From: Dactylonectria macrodidyma
Lineage: Eukaryota > Ascomycota > Sordariomycetes > Hypocreales > Nectriaceae
Direction of reading: 5' to 3'
Length of the DNA: 64,000 bases
Assembly: GCA_020744425.1 (NCBI GenBank)
Contig: JAGMUV010000016.1
Coordinates: forward strand, 744,001-808,000
The position numbers and the translations under genes were made by a program. The notes under the pieces are model-generated. The model was not told where the DNA came from. It worked only from the letters and a program-made list of their open reading frames with translations, and did not search any database. The first letter of the stretch is position 1; every line of letters starts with the position of its first letter. Shown in pieces: positions 43,149 to 55,710 of this stretch.

Positions 43149-46122
43149 GGAGTGGCGAAGAGTGGCGTATCCCAGGTAGCGTTTACAGCGACAAGCTAGA
43201 CTGGGGATAACGGCTTCATGATGATTTAGAGACATCATGAGTAGTGAATCTAGCTGCCATAGCCAGTAGATAGTAAGTATCAGGGAGGCAATCTCTATGC
43301 TAAGATACTTCATTGATAACCCTTTGCTTCTTCCTTCGTTTCTAAATTTGGAAACACGTCTCGGTTGAACGCAAGTTCGCCGTGGTGGACGGCTTAGATA
43401 GCCATGTTGACGATGCGGATGCTAAGAAGCAGTCCCAGACCTCCTCCACGAAATCGAGGCGGTCCTCGTCCTCTTTATCTAAATCACACAAGGATCAATC
43501 TGCCTCTCCCGCCATGACACTTCCCTGAGTACACGCCTCCCATAGAGCGGGACGATTTCTTGTTCTCCGGATAGCGCCTCAACTCCCTGGCTGGCGCTGG
43601 TGCGGCCAATTGGCGAGTTGGGAGGTCGTTGTTTGCATCAGGCAGTGGGTGGTGGGTCTCTCGAGCGGTTAGCGATCGGCGAACAGACTGAAATGGGGGG
43701 CCTCGATGCCTTGGGGAGGCAAAGAAGCGGGCTGAAAGCCGATCGATGGCGAAACGTAATGAAGCCGTTCACGGGGCAGGTTCTTTCATATGAGGATATT
43801 ATTGAGCCATACTTAAAAAGATAGATGTCAAAGGAGGCCCTTGAAAAATGAGTCCGCCAACGCCAGTCATGTAGGTTGCCCCAAGCACTATGACGAAGAA
43901 AGAAGAGACAAAAATAGGAAGATCCATCGCCACTCTGGGTCAGTTGCGATTGCGAGATGGAGAGCGGCTAATAGGCTCAAAGAGGCGTTGGACCTTCAAG
44001 TCATTTCTAGAACCAAGAACCAATCCAGAACACTCACACTGTCTAGAAAGGTAAATAAATGGAGGGCGTCTCCTATGGGAACACGACTTGTTGGTTGGCT
44101 CCTCACCTCTGGCCAGCCCTCAAAGGATGCCCTGAATGGCAGCGCCTGAACGGGAATGGACCTCAATGTTCATATTGGTTGCGCCTCCTCGACAGGTACT
44201 GGTGCCTCCGTTTATCGTCCGCAAGCGGCCTTGTTATTGATGTTGAATTGCTCTCGGACGCGCCAACCCGTGTCTCACCGCCTCTTCCCCATGCAATACA
44301 ATGCATCCTCTGGGTAAAGAATCGAGCCGTGCTTCATGGGCTGTCGGTTTGGGTGATTCTTCCATGCCATCCACGGGGCGAAATCATCTGCGTCCGGCTG
44401 GCCTCGTCCTCAGTCGGGATCAGGGATGAGTCGATGCCCCAGGTGCAACTCCAACCGGGGGAGGTACCTAGGTCAGTACTTACCAACAGGCGCAATTCTT
44501 AGCCTCGGGGCCTGGACTGGTAGGAACTAGGAGATAACTTCCGTCACACCGGAGGGATCCACAAGGCCGGGACCCTGTGCGGATACCTCGCCCTATTTTC
44601 CAACCACCCTTGCCGAGAAATACCTTGTTTGGGTGTGTGTCTCCAACCAGCGACAGCGTCCAAGCGCACCCGCCACACTAAAATCGAGGCAAGACTGCAG
44701 GGCTCGGGTGGAGTCATTCAGGGACCCGTAAGCACCAGAGATCGATCTGCCCGTGGTCTGTTCTAGCGCGTCCACCCTTCGTGTGACGTCCCAGCCGCGC
44801 CCGCTCGCGTGCCGCCGGAATCGCCACCCCTTACTCCGCACCTGCCAGCCCCACAGCCCAGGTACCGTGTGCCAATAGGTCGTCTTCCCGTTGGTGGGAC
44901 GAGGATGGGAGGCGGCTTGCCCTACAATGCCAACGGGTTGACGGTTACATCAGTAGTGGGCTCTCGTGAAGCCAGATCTTAGGGGCACCACGTCTGCGCG
45001 ACCCACAATCTATCTGTTCGCAGCTCCCAGCCAGGAATCCAAATGCACCCAAGCACAAATTATTTCAAGGCGTACATGGATGACCAGAAGCTCTCACGGG
45101 TCATGATGCGCGGGGGATATATCGAGCAGTCGACGGAGGAAGTGTGTTGCCGGGGGCCCAGCAGGGGCAGGCAGCTCAGCTCAGCTCAACAAGGAGTATA
45201 ATGGTGACATTCCCGTGACATTCCCGACACCGCGGGATTCTCATTAGAACACAGAATAGAAACACATTAGTACCAATGAATAAGCCCGTACTATTTGGAA
45301 AAGAATTCACCCTGTCCTGGGACTGAAAATAGGCTATGTATTGAGTTTGCAGAAGTGAGGAATATTTGGTTCCTACAGAGCTGGCACCATAATGCAACAC
45401 CCGGCACGCTGACAGACCTGAGGTAATTGGGCAGCCTCTGATGGGTTGTGATTTCCAAGTGTGGACGGAGTTAGGCCAACCTTAGTCCAAGGGGCTACTT
45501 GGCGCGTTGACTTTGCGCAGCGCACAGAGAGTTGCACGGTATGTTTTTGCCATTGCCTCCCTCCTCTTTCCTTGCCAGTAACCTAATTTGTGCGTCTAGG
45601 TTATCTGGGAGGGATTCAACATCGGCTCATCAGATGAGGTACAAGGGTGCTATCGCATTTACGCCGGGTTGCTTAGATTGGCGAGGTGGTGTCGTGAGGA
45701 ATTTTGGCCGTGGTGGGAGCAAGCCTTGGCGGTGCCTCAGTCGCAGTCCCGACGTGAAGGAGGCGCTTCTCAATCTGAGTGGAGTAGACGGGAAGGCACC
45801 GCAATATCCATCAGTATCCTCAGAGTGAGCTACCACGCTCACTCATTTATTTTACGCTCAGGCTCGTTAGACCGTCAGAGCTCTTGATCGCCGTGGTGAC
45901 CTTGGTAGTAGGATGTGTGATTTGGTCATTTGCACTTTATTGGACCTTATCTAATGTGCGATCGCACAAGTGAAGTTCGTGACACTGACAAAGCTGTTGG
46001 CAGCACACAAGCGCTCTGTTTCGTAATGCTAATCTGCGCTCCCAAAAACGTGTAAAATTATGATCAACCTTCTATTTCGTGACTCTAATTGCCTAGGTGT
46101 GCCTGTTCTGCACTTTTAATCC
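43149..46122. other. gene-poor spacer with possible decayed coding remnants
   Basis: Around 43376-43500 a plus-strand frame reads like protein (KSRRSSSSLSKSHKDQSASP), and near 43800 another reads VLSYEDIIEPYLKR, but frames and stops do not connect, so an old gene relic is possible. 43841-45530 shows no recognisable gene. Confidence 0.35.
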
Positions 46123-46452
46123 ATGCCGTCGGCCTGGTTGGCTGCCCGTACGAACCTGGGCCACGCCTACCGAAGACTACGACGCTTCAATCACGCATTG
46201 GAGCAATTTGACGAGGTGTTGCGACAAGGCGGCAAAGATGCGGCCATTTTTAGTGCAAAAGGGCTAATATTGATGGAGTTGAACAAGCCAGAAGAAGCTG
46301 TGGTGGTCCTCCACAAGGCGCTGGCGATCAGCCCTCAGGACAACATCGCTACGGGACTCTTGAATAAGGCATTGGAGGAGACTGCAATGATCGATGGCGC
46401 GGCAGAGTCGGAGGCTGAAGGTCTAGCCAAGTTTGAACATTACTTGGGTTAG
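46123..46452 (+). pseudogene. 3' fragment of an APC/C CDC16/Cut9-like TPR gene
   Basis: The 109-codon frame encodes two TPR units (ARTNLGHAYRRLRRFNHALE, AIFSAKGLILMELNKPEEAV, VLHKALAISPQDNIATGLLN) and ends in a natural-looking acidic tail. The pattern matches the C-terminal end of the anaphase-promoting complex subunit CDC16/Cut9/APC6, a protein of more than 600 residues with many TPRs. Upstream, the same frame is closed at once by a TAA just before the ATG, and no other CDC16 sequence is seen, so this is a dislocated last exon. It could be expressed as a TPR peptide, but no promoter evidence exists. Other TPR proteins are possible sources. Confidence 0.6.
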
Positions 46453-46807
46453 CGGCCAGCGCGACCAATGCCGTTGTAAGTCCACCATTCGTTGCCATAA
46501 TAGCTCGCCACCTGCGGATTGTGTGATTCTGTGTGGATTATACACGTGTCTTGGGCGCATTCTGGGCTGCAGGCGGTCTCGTCTCACCAATCGGGGGAAC
46601 CCTTGGAGGTCCAAGCTAGCGGGACTGTGCGATGATTCTGCTGGGCACGTACCAAAACCTGTTGTTTGAGGCCAGCTATCGTCCTGCAAGACACCGACAA
46701 GTCTCATATGCTTCCGTACACGGTGATGACAAGGGTTAATAGGAGAGCAACCAAATAGTCAGTGTGTCAATTGAGATAAAAGTATCACTCTTCTTCCTTC
46801 TTTACTC
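46453..46807. other. spacer
   Basis: Short region between the CDC16-like fragment (+) and the Zn2Cys6 gene (-). Nothing recognised. Confidence 0.4.
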
Positions 46808-47472
46808 CTAATGATAGCTGTAAAAAACCTGTCTGCCAACTGAACTATCGACTGAGCTGTCAGGTATAACAGCGTCGAATGTATTGTCTGACAAGGGCCA
46901 GTCGCCTCTCCCGTTTACGCTCCCGTTTGCTTCGAGATGAGAAACATGAGCGTTCAGGATGGCGATGTATCCGACCAGGAGTTCATATTCTTTCTTTTGC
47001 TTTTCGCCCAGCGCTATGTAGTCTTGTCTCAACGCCATATATTGTTCACTCAGCATCATATGTTCTTCCTCCAGTGCTCGACACCCTTTCTCCAGTGCCT
47101 GAAAGCCTTCTCTTAGCGCCTGAAAGCCTTCTCTTAGCGCCTGAACGTCTTCTCCCAGCGCCTGAACGTCTTCTCCCAGCGTCGAGTGTAAATCCTTCAA
47201 CTGGTTCTTGGTCATTCTGTTCACACTGTTTTTCCGTTAGCCAATTATGTTGAATAAGCTCAAGAGGCATAGATCATAATTACCGTCCCTCATATGTGCA
47301 GCTATTTCCCGATGACTTACACCTCCCACATGGTAAATCTTTATCGCACTTTACCTTACGATCGCGGCAAAGGTCACATGCCTATGATACTTGGTGAGTA
47401 TATCTCTAACCTCGAGGTGGAGGGTGCGGGGTTAATGACAATGGCTCCTTTCTTGCGCTTGTTTGGCGGCAT
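46808..47472 (-). CDS. small Zn(II)2Cys6 protein with heptad-repeat coiled coil
   Basis: On the minus strand 47378-47284 encodes a complete binuclear zinc cluster, CDLCRDRKVKCDKDLPCGRC followed by KSSGNSC (six Cys in Gal4 spacing). An intron (47283-47226, GTAATT...GGCTAAC...ACAG) joins it in phase to 47225-46808. That exon holds heptads GEDVQAL x2, REGFQAL x2, EKGCRAL, EEEHMML, SEQYMAL and RQDYIAL, a dimerising coiled coil right after the cluster, as in Gal4-type proteins. The protein ends at 46808 without the large regulatory domain usual in this class. The 5' end is unresolved: the likely start (MPPNKRKKGA, ATG at 47472) is one base out of frame with the cluster, and the only GT-AG pair between them would give an intron of 29 nt. 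Possibly frameshifted, or an unusual intron. Confidence 0.6.
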
Positions 47473-47956
47473 AATCCCAGGCTCTCCAGCAAGTTGTCGT
47501 TCGACGCTCTTCTGCACTGTGCGTGGCTCTTGCTCCTCCTGAATGAGATTGTGGTTGCGAGGAATTTGATCCGGCAAGCTATAGCTGAAGTGAAGAGGAA
47601 TTCCCACAGGAAACTGGCAGATCGGTTCCCTTTTGCAAGGTGCAGGCTCATTCATGATGTGATTGTTGATGGTAGGCCGTTAGTGATCAAGTCGTCGGGA
47701 AATTATCAGGAAGGCGGTCGATAATTGTGTAGCTGCTGCGGAGGTGGAATGCAATGCGTAGTCGATGAGATGGAGATAAAACTCCGGAGTCTGATGCAAA
47801 ACGCGCAACTTGAAAAGATAAAAGACAAAGGCTGCAGTGAGAGCTGTCGAGGCTTTTAACACCAACCTAACACATGCAGGGCCATCGTCTGAAGCCCAGC
47901 TTCCTCAGACCAAAGTAGCTTAGGCCTCCAAAGTTGCGGTCTGGCCAACCCAACCA

Positions 47957-48275
47957 GCCAATTCGCTAAACGTAGGCATCAGCCATGTCACTAGGCCTGT
48001 GCTCAATCTCGTGGGGCAGACGCATGTGAGACTGATACAAGTCCGTGATGTTACAGCCATGGAAGGAGCCCAAGTGTGGGGGATTGGTGAGTCTGGACAT
48101 ATGCGGTCAGAATTTGGATGAGTGGATGAGGCTGAGTTAGTTGGAAACAGGGCCAGGGCCAGGGTGGATGAATTCTCAGCGCGGATCAAGCAAATGCAGG
48201 GTGCATGCAGCAATTTGACAATTCATTCCCACAGTGCCTTGAGTGCGCGTCAAAATGGCAAGGGTCCATTGTCCG
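47957..48275 (+). repeat. dispersed repeat, copy 2 left segment
   Basis: Homologous to 27832-28110 (see there). Differences are scattered and often transitions. Confidence 0.6.
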
Positions 48276-48621
48276 TGCGACCACAAGGTGTGATTCAACT
48301 AGCGCCGCGGGGTGCTCCTGGACGCACCAACAGGGGCCATCGGACGGAGCACAGACTTGTCACTTTCCCAGCAAGGGGTTTTTATCTGTCCAGCAATCTA
48401 GATCCCCCCAGCGAGTCGGAAGTGATCCGTCCCAGAGCTACCAGACCAGGCCCACAAGGCGAACGGCTCTGCCTATTGCCAGGTACCGTCCTAAGTACAT
48501 CACTCGGTTGGAGCTGTACCTTGGGCATTGATCCATTGCTCATCTCGACTCATTGCAATGCCCGCCGAGCGGGGAGCTGGCACTTGTGAATGGCACATCA
48601 GGAGTCACTCGTATGGATAAC

Positions 48622-48921
48622 CCCTTCAGCGTGAGCCTGTTGGTTTGCCAAGCCACAGCCAATGTCTTGACTGGAAATACGTGTTGAGGTGCGGGTTGGC
48701 GGGTGCAGCAGGAAGGGGGTAGGGCAAGCGAGGGTATTTGTGAGTGACTCATGGAGGCATCGGAAGCCGCCTAGAGGGCCGATATTTGATAGGCCAGCGC
48801 AGCAAGGTTAGTATACACATTGAGCTCATGCATGGTCAAACGTTCACTTGAAGCCTGGAATGTTTGGAATGTTTGCGATACCCTTGCCGTCATGGCAAAC
48901 CAACGGGCTCACGCTGAAGGG
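48622..48921. repeat. 29-bp inverted repeat with 242-bp centre
   Basis: Arms 48622-48650 and 48893-48921 are reverse complements with one mismatch (core CTTCAGCGTGAGCC / GGCTCACGCTGAAG). The centre has no ORF. Possibly a MITE-like relic; no target duplication recognised at the arm ends. Confidence 0.6.
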
Positions 48922-49046
48922 ATGCGGTTTGCCGAGCAATCAAAGCCCCACCAATTTTGGATCCTGTACCCAGCCCCCTGTTTCCATCTCCTTTGCCTAG
49001 AAGCACCCCTCGCCAGGAAAAAGCGACGCGTCTATGCCCCCTTGCC

Positions 49047-49240
49047 CTGTTGAATCACACTTTGTGGTCGCACGGACAAAGGACCCTCGTCATATTGACG
49101 CATGTACATGACTTGTCAGAAGCTCCACGCATCCTGCCCTTACACCAACCCCGCCAAGTGAGTATCCACCCCGGCCCTAGCCCCTGTCCCTTGCCCCGAC
49201 CGACTCAGCCTCAGACCCATCGGAAGGCTGAACTCGAGGA
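49047..49240 (+). repeat. dispersed repeat, copy 2 right segment
   Basis: Homologous to 30505-30715 in the same orientation and order as copy 1. Confidence 0.65.
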
Positions 49241-50447
49241 ACGGCGAGCACCACAGCCGTTGGAGCATGGTCAGGCAACGCAACGTTGTTTGTCAAATTG
49301 CCAGAAGCAAGCGCGTATCCTGGTATTAAACATATCACCCGCCTCATACTACTATGACGAAGGCGTACTCGCATGTATCCACTCACCTTGCCCTGGGCAG
49401 GGACGAGAGGCCACATTTGAAGGGCCGTATCTGGAGGGCCAAACAAAACGGTGTGCTGTGCAACAGTACTTGGAATTGCGTCGGCTAATGCTCTACGCTC
49501 TGGAAGCATGTGCACCGAAGGCCACATGTGATTCGCCTCTCCCTGGCCACTGAAGCTACCAGGTTCCGTCCTACATGGCTCATACTTGGCAACCCAAGTT
49601 TCCTCGTCCGATTAGAGTCTCGTTCGATCAGGGCCTCGTGTCCCAACGTCCGCTAGACAAAGGGGAGGCCTTGATCAAGTAGATCGACCATCAAGGCTAA
49701 TTACCCAGTGGCCGTTGTTTCTTTTTAGGTTCTGTCAGAACCGTTTTCAGGCGTTGTCAGAACTAAAGGTGTATGAAAGTAGCCACTGGCGTCACCAACA
49801 GAGGATCCAGGCCCCCTCCACGAGGCACTGAGCACGGCGCTTCTGTGGCACAGCAAGGCAGCTATTGGATGCTGGCATGAGACCCCAGCTCCAATCTCAA
49901 TCGGACAGCAAGAAACGGGTCCATTTGAACAGATGGACTACCGCCGAGCAGCATCGTCGCCACGCGGCATGATTTGGCCTGACCGTTTTGGCGTAGCCTG
50001 CACGGCCACCGTGAATCAGTGCTCCCATTCTACCATCCGTCTCTGACCTGCTTCCTTCAATGCAGGACCCTGTCAATTTGAAATGACCTGACGCTGATCC
50101 CTCTGCTGGGGCGCGTCATCTCCCCAAAGCCCCAAAGATGCGTGTCGTCCCTGCTCTCCCTTGTTTGCCTCGCCCCATCGCATCAGCCCAAACACTGCCA
50201 CATCTTTCTTCCTAACCCAAATAGTGAAGAGGCCTCCCTGAAGGGGGCGGCTTGACAGACACTTGATAAAACAAAGAGTTTCCATGTCCACACCTCCGCT
50301 CAGCTCGAATTCGCTACCAGACTTAAAAGCAAGGAGACGCCTTGCATTCTGCTAAACTGTTGCGCGGAACATCGCTAGCCAAAAGCTATATCTTCTTTCT
50401 CCCTTCACTCCGTAGGACATCTCTCTTACACCATCCCCAATCCCAAT

Positions 50448-53400
50448 ATGGCGGCTCCCGATACTCCGCAGAAAGCCAAGACGGCCCCCAAGATCGGCAC
50501 AGTGGACACCTCAGATGCCTTGACCCCAGATCCTGGCACTGAGGACATGTTCAGAGTCCAGAACAGCGGGTTTGCATTCAGTCCTGGCCAGCTATCGAAA
50601 CTTCTCAATCCTAAAAGCCTAAACGCTTTCTACGCGCTTGGCGGCGTCGAAGGCTTAGCAAAGGGCCTGCGAACCGATCTCAAGAGCGGTCTTAGTGTCG
50701 ACGAGGAATCGCTAGATGGCGAAGTGACCTTTGAGGATGTTACGCCAGAGGGAACCCCGAAACATGGCACCGCTGGCGATGCTATGCCCAAAAGTACCAG
50801 CGAAGCATCTGCCCATATCCCTCCCCCAGAGAACCCGAATCCGACTGGTCTCTTCTGCGATCGCAAGAGGATATTCGGAGACAATCGGCTCCCTGACAGG
50901 AAGAATAAGTCCTTGCTCGAGATTGCGTGGACTATTTATAACGATAAGGTCCTCATTCTCTTGACTATAGCCGCGGTGGTTTCTCTAGCTTTGGGGTTAT
51001 ACCAGACTTTTGGAGGTGAACATGAGGAGGGCGCGCCTCGTGTCGAGTGGGTCGAGGGTGTCGCTATCCTCGTCGCCATCATGTAAGTTGTGGTCGAAAC
51101 AATCTACCACACTTGTCACTGACTTCACGCAGTATCGTCGTCATAACCGGCACATTCAACGACTGGCATATGCAACGACAATTCTCCCGCCTTACTAAAA
51201 AGACCAACGATCGAACCGTCAACGTCATCCGTTCCGGCAAGTCGCAAGAGATTTCTGTTCTCGATGTCTTGGTCGGAGATGTCATGCACCTTGCCATCGG
51301 CGACATTGTCCCCGTTGATGGAATCTTTATTGAAGGAAGTGCGGTCAAGTGCGACGAATCATCTGCGACTGGAGAGTCGGATCTCTTGAAGAAGGTCCCG
51401 GCTGCCGAGGTTTTCCAAGCCATCCAGAAGCCCGACGGCCAAAATGTCGAGAAGATGGACCCGTTCATCATTTCTGGCAGCAAGGTCAACGAGGGAACGG
51501 GCAAGTTCATCGTCACCGCCGTAGGAGTCAACTCAAGCTACGGTCGGATTTCTATGTCCTTGAGAACCGAGCAAGAAGATACGCCCCTCCAGAAGAAGCT
51601 TAATGTTCTGGCAGATTGGATCGCCAAGTTTGGTGCTGGAGCCGCTTTGCTACTCTTCATCGTTCTCTTCATCAAATTTTGCGCTGGCCTACCCAACAAC
51701 CACGGAACTCCCTCTGAAAAGGGCCAGGAATTCATGGACCTCTTCATCGTCTCCGTCACCGTTGTTGTGGTGGCTGTCCCCGAAGGCCTGCCCCTAGCGG
51801 TTACCTTGGCCCTTAGTTTCGCCACCGTCAAGATGCTTCGCGACAACAACCTCGTCCGAGTCCTCAAGGCCTGCGAGACAATGGGAAATGCTACGACTGT
51901 CTGCTCCGACAAGACTGGAACCCTCACGCAGAACAAAATGACGGTTGTCGCCACTACCCTCGGAAAAGCCACCAGCTTTGGTGGTACTGATGCGCCGATG
52001 GACAAGAGCCTGAATATTAACCAGGACGCCATTACTATCCCCAACATCCCACAATCCGGCTTTTTCGGCAGCTTGAGCCAAGAAGTGAAGAACCTCTTGA
52101 TCCAATCCAACGTTCTCAACTCGACTGCCTTCGAAGGCACACAGGACGGTGAAAACACGTTTATCGGCTCAAAGACTGAAGTTGCGCTCTTGACTCTCTG
52201 CCGTGATCACCTAGGAGCTCGGCCCATCCAGGAAGTCAGATCCTCAGCAGATATCGTTCAGGTAATCCCTTTCGACAGCAAGTACAAGTACAGTGCTGTC
52301 GTCGTCAAGCTCGCCAATGGAAGGTACAGAGTGTTTGCCAAAGGCGCTTCGGAGATTCTTCTTGAGAAGTGTACTAGCACCTTGGGAGACGCATCCCAGA
52401 ACGATTTGAAAGCCGTCCCCATTACCCCTGAGGATCGCGAAGTGTTTAACCTCACAATCAGCTCCTACGCGAGCCAGACACTCCGAACCATTGGCTCCTC
52501 GTATCGTGACTTTGAATCTTGGCCTCCCGCTGGAGCTGTCTCAGAAGAAGACCCCAAGCAGGCTGACTTCAATAAGGTTCACCAGGATATGACTTTGATT
52601 GGCATCTACGGTATCAAAGATCCCCTACGACCCAGTGTCATTGACGCTCTCAAGGATTGTCGACGAGCTGGCGTGGTTGTAAGGATGGTTACTGGTGACA
52701 ACATCCAGACTGCCAAGGCGATTGCTTCAGAATGTGGCATCTTCCGCCCAGATGAGGGCGGTATCGCCATGGAAGGTCCTGATTTCCGCAGGCTGCCAAT
52801 TGAGGAGCTCAAGAAGAAGGTCCTAAACCTTCAGGTCCTAGCTCGCTCGAGCCCAGAGGATAAGCGTATTCTAGTCCGCACTCTCAAGGATCTCGGAGAG
52901 ACTGTCGCCGTGACTGGCGATGGCACGAACGACGCCCCTGCTTTAAAGATGGCCGATATTGGATTCTCAATGGGAATTGCTGGTACTGAAGTCGCAAAAG
53001 AGGCTTCATCTATTATCCTTTTGGATGATAAGTAAGTTCGCTTCCTCTCAACGCCCAAGTCTCAATATGGCACTAACGGACCGTAGCTTTGCGTCCATCG
53101 TTAAGGCAATGATGTGGGGTCGTGCAGTCAATGATGCTGTCAAGAAGTTCCTTCAGGTTAGTTGTCCAAGGAAAGCCCTAGCCCATTACTAACCGTCACT
53201 CTTACAGTTCCAACTCACTGTAAACATCACCGCTGTGGTGTTGACTTTCGTCTCTGCTGTTTCCAACGGAAAAGGTGAATCCGTACTCAACGCTGTGCAG
53301 CTGCTCTGGGTCAACCTCATCATGGACACATTTGCTGCTCTGGCTCTGGCTACGGATCCTCCTACCAGGAGCGTTTTGGACAGAAAGCCTGATCGAAAGT

Positions 53401-54136
53401 CTGCCCCGCTCATCACCTTGAGAATGTTCAAGATGGTCATTGGCCAGGCTATCTGCCAGCTTGCTATTACTTTGATCCTGAACTTTGGCGGCAAGAAGCT
53501 CTTTGGATATGATAACTCGGAGCATGACCAGGAGGAACTTAAGACGCTGGTTTTTAACACGTTTGTGTGGCTCCAGATCTTCAACGAGCTCAAGTAAGTT
53601 CAGCGCCATGGTTTGTCTGGTTCATATGCTAAGAAATACATAGCAATCGACGCCTCGATAACAAGTTGAACATCTTCGAGGGTCTTAACCGCAACATCTT
53701 CTTCATCGCCATCAACATCATCATGGTTGGAGGCCAAATCCTCATCATCTTTGTCGGCGGAGAAGCGTTCCAGATCACTAAGCTGCATGGAAAGGAATGG
53801 GGAATCTCTATTGGCCTCGGAGCCATTTCGATCCCATGGGGTGCTTTCATAAGATGCATACCAGATGAGTGGGTAGCCGCATGCCTGCCTGGATTCCTTC
53901 ACAGGATGTGGTTCGCTCCCCCAGCTAAGGAAATCGAAGCCGGGAAGTCTACAGAGGACGAGGATGATTTCCGCCCGCCTTTGCGTGTCATGAGCTCGAT
54001 CCGCGGGCCCCGTGTCCAGCAGCACATTGGCTTCCGCGAGAGGATGCACAAGATCAAGGAGAGGGCCAAGGAGAAGGCCAAGGAGGCGACACATGAGAAG
54101 TCAAAGGAGTCTGAGTCTGAGGAAGTTAAGAAGTAG
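50448..54136 (+). CDS. P2B-type calcium-transporting ATPase (PMC1-like)
   Basis: Exons 50448-51082, 51133-53031, 53097-53156, 53208-53593 and 53644-54136; all borders are GT-AG and keep phase. Pumps Ca2+ out of the cytosol, probably into the vacuole as in yeast Pmc1 (or across the plasma membrane). Motifs: DESSATGES actuator loop, AVPEGLPLAVTLA in TM4 (ion site Glu/Pro), CSDKTGTLTQNKMT with the phosphorylated Asp, KGASEI nucleotide-site Lys, TGDGTNDAPALKMADIGFSM hinge, and the TM5-TM6 segment with VNLIMDTFAALALATDPP. The N-terminal 130 residues are disordered. The C-terminal tail is short and highly Lys/Glu-rich. All catalytic residues appear intact, and this is the best-preserved housekeeping-type gene in the window. 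A CT-rich leader and AACATCGC upstream give no clear regulatory motif. Confidence 0.93.
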
Positions 54137-55710
54137 AGGACGGGTCATTCCATGGCTAGGTTGTCTCGCTGTGCCGGGTATCATTGTACTATGTTTATCC
54201 CATATTTCTAGAACGGTAACCTAATTTCCTTCCGACTATGACTCTTAGTTTTTGTTATAATTCGACAACAGGAAAATAACACACTATATTTTCATAGAAT
54301 TCACGATAAAGGGCTTCTAGCTGATGCATTTACGGGTTCACTGGCACGTGCGGTCGAACATGTGTCTCGGCAGTGGATTGGAATTAGATGTATTCGCATG
54401 TGTACAGAACTTGGAGATAGAACGCTGAGAGTTCCATCAGCCTAGATACCATGCGTAGCCAATTCAACTGATGTCTCTGCTTTCCAAGACCAGCTGCCGT
54501 CTCCAAGGCACTAGCTAGCTTGACTTGGCGTTTTGTGACCGCGGCACGCCCTCACATGGCAACACTCCCTCTGAGGCCGGTGGAGCCCTCGCCGTCCGCC
54601 ATTAGCCGCTCATAGGCATTCACAACACCCCACATCCGCCCGGGGGAGCCCAGATGCGAGGATTCGCCTTTACAGTCGCCACAGGTGATTCGTGAACTTT
54701 GGCACCACCCAAGGCCTGAGGCCCCGGGTCCGGACATGATCCGTTGTTGTTATGACCGTCTTCAACTCTTCAATTCTAGGCAAACGCCTTGGCGAGCTTT
54801 GCCAAGGCGTTAGCCAACTTTCGTCCTAACCTTTGCTGCCATAGCAGCCTTCCACCAGGGCGGGTTATTCGTCTGTCGGGGCAGGAAACGTAGCTTGTTC
54901 AAAGGCCCTCAGGCAAAGCCACAGACCCAGCCTCTATATTCTTCTTATGTGGTGTATCGGACATACTAGCTCGAGTCTTTGGCCTCCATTTCATCCCGTG
55001 CTTGCCGTAACGTTCGAAACCAGCGGAAGGGTTCAGGCTCTGATCAGGGCCGGCCTTATGTTCTTTGTGTACGAAAGCCCCGCCTCTCTCTCAGTGGCCC
55101 TGTTGGGAGTGTTGGTTCCCACATGCTGGTGAGTAGGAAAAAAATCGCTAGGCAGCGCTGCCCGCATATCAAATCCAAACAAACAACCTGTCAAATAGAT
55201 CAATCAAATAAGCCGAAAACTTATTTCAAATCAAAAAAAATACATAATGCCGTATTTGATATGTTACTACATATATTTTATACGCAATCTAGCCTGGAGG
55301 TATCGTCCCAGGCTGATGGGTCCATGCTTGTATCTACCCTAAACCTGCTACTATATTCGCGTGCTTCGAGTACGTTGGCCAATTAGAGTAATTACAGTAA
55401 TTACCTAGAGTGTCTGTTAGCGAGCTACCATTCGTCATGATATTAAGACCCTAAACAGAAATTAGCATTGAACCCGGGTCCATTTGTGTTGACGGTGCTG
55501 CTGACCTGGCCGCCTTCTGAGTCTCAAAATAATCTCATATACAAGTTTGGGGGCCCCGGTAAATAATACCCTTGTTCATAAAGTGGCCGTATTGTTGGTC
55601 AATGAAAACAGTGGTATGGCCCGCAATGCAAACCACCTCAAGTCCTTTCAGCTAAGGCTCACAAGTTCTTGGTGATCTGAGAGGAGGCCGGTTTCCTAGG
55701 GGTAGGCGTG
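54137..55710. other. intergenic, AT-rich in part
   Basis: No gene recognised. 55190-55290 is A/T-rich with poly-A. Confidence 0.5.

Larger units (their letters stand above)
47473..50447. other. gene-poor, holds dispersed repeat copy 2 and an inverted repeat
   Basis: No supported gene. The minus-strand frame 47655-47374 may be leader or 5' coding sequence of the zinc-cluster gene. Dispersed repeat segments lie at 47957-48275 and 49047-49240, and a 29-bp inverted repeat at 48622/48893. Confidence 0.45.

Noticed and set aside
43376..43824. Protein-like stretches (Ser/Lys-rich, then VLSYEDIIEPYLKR)
   Set aside because: Frames are broken by stops and cannot be joined by splice sites; at most an old relic, so not listed as a gene.
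48122..49553. Plus-strand ORFs of 155 and 198 codons
   Set aside because: They overlap the dispersed repeat, whose other copy is not open in the same frame.
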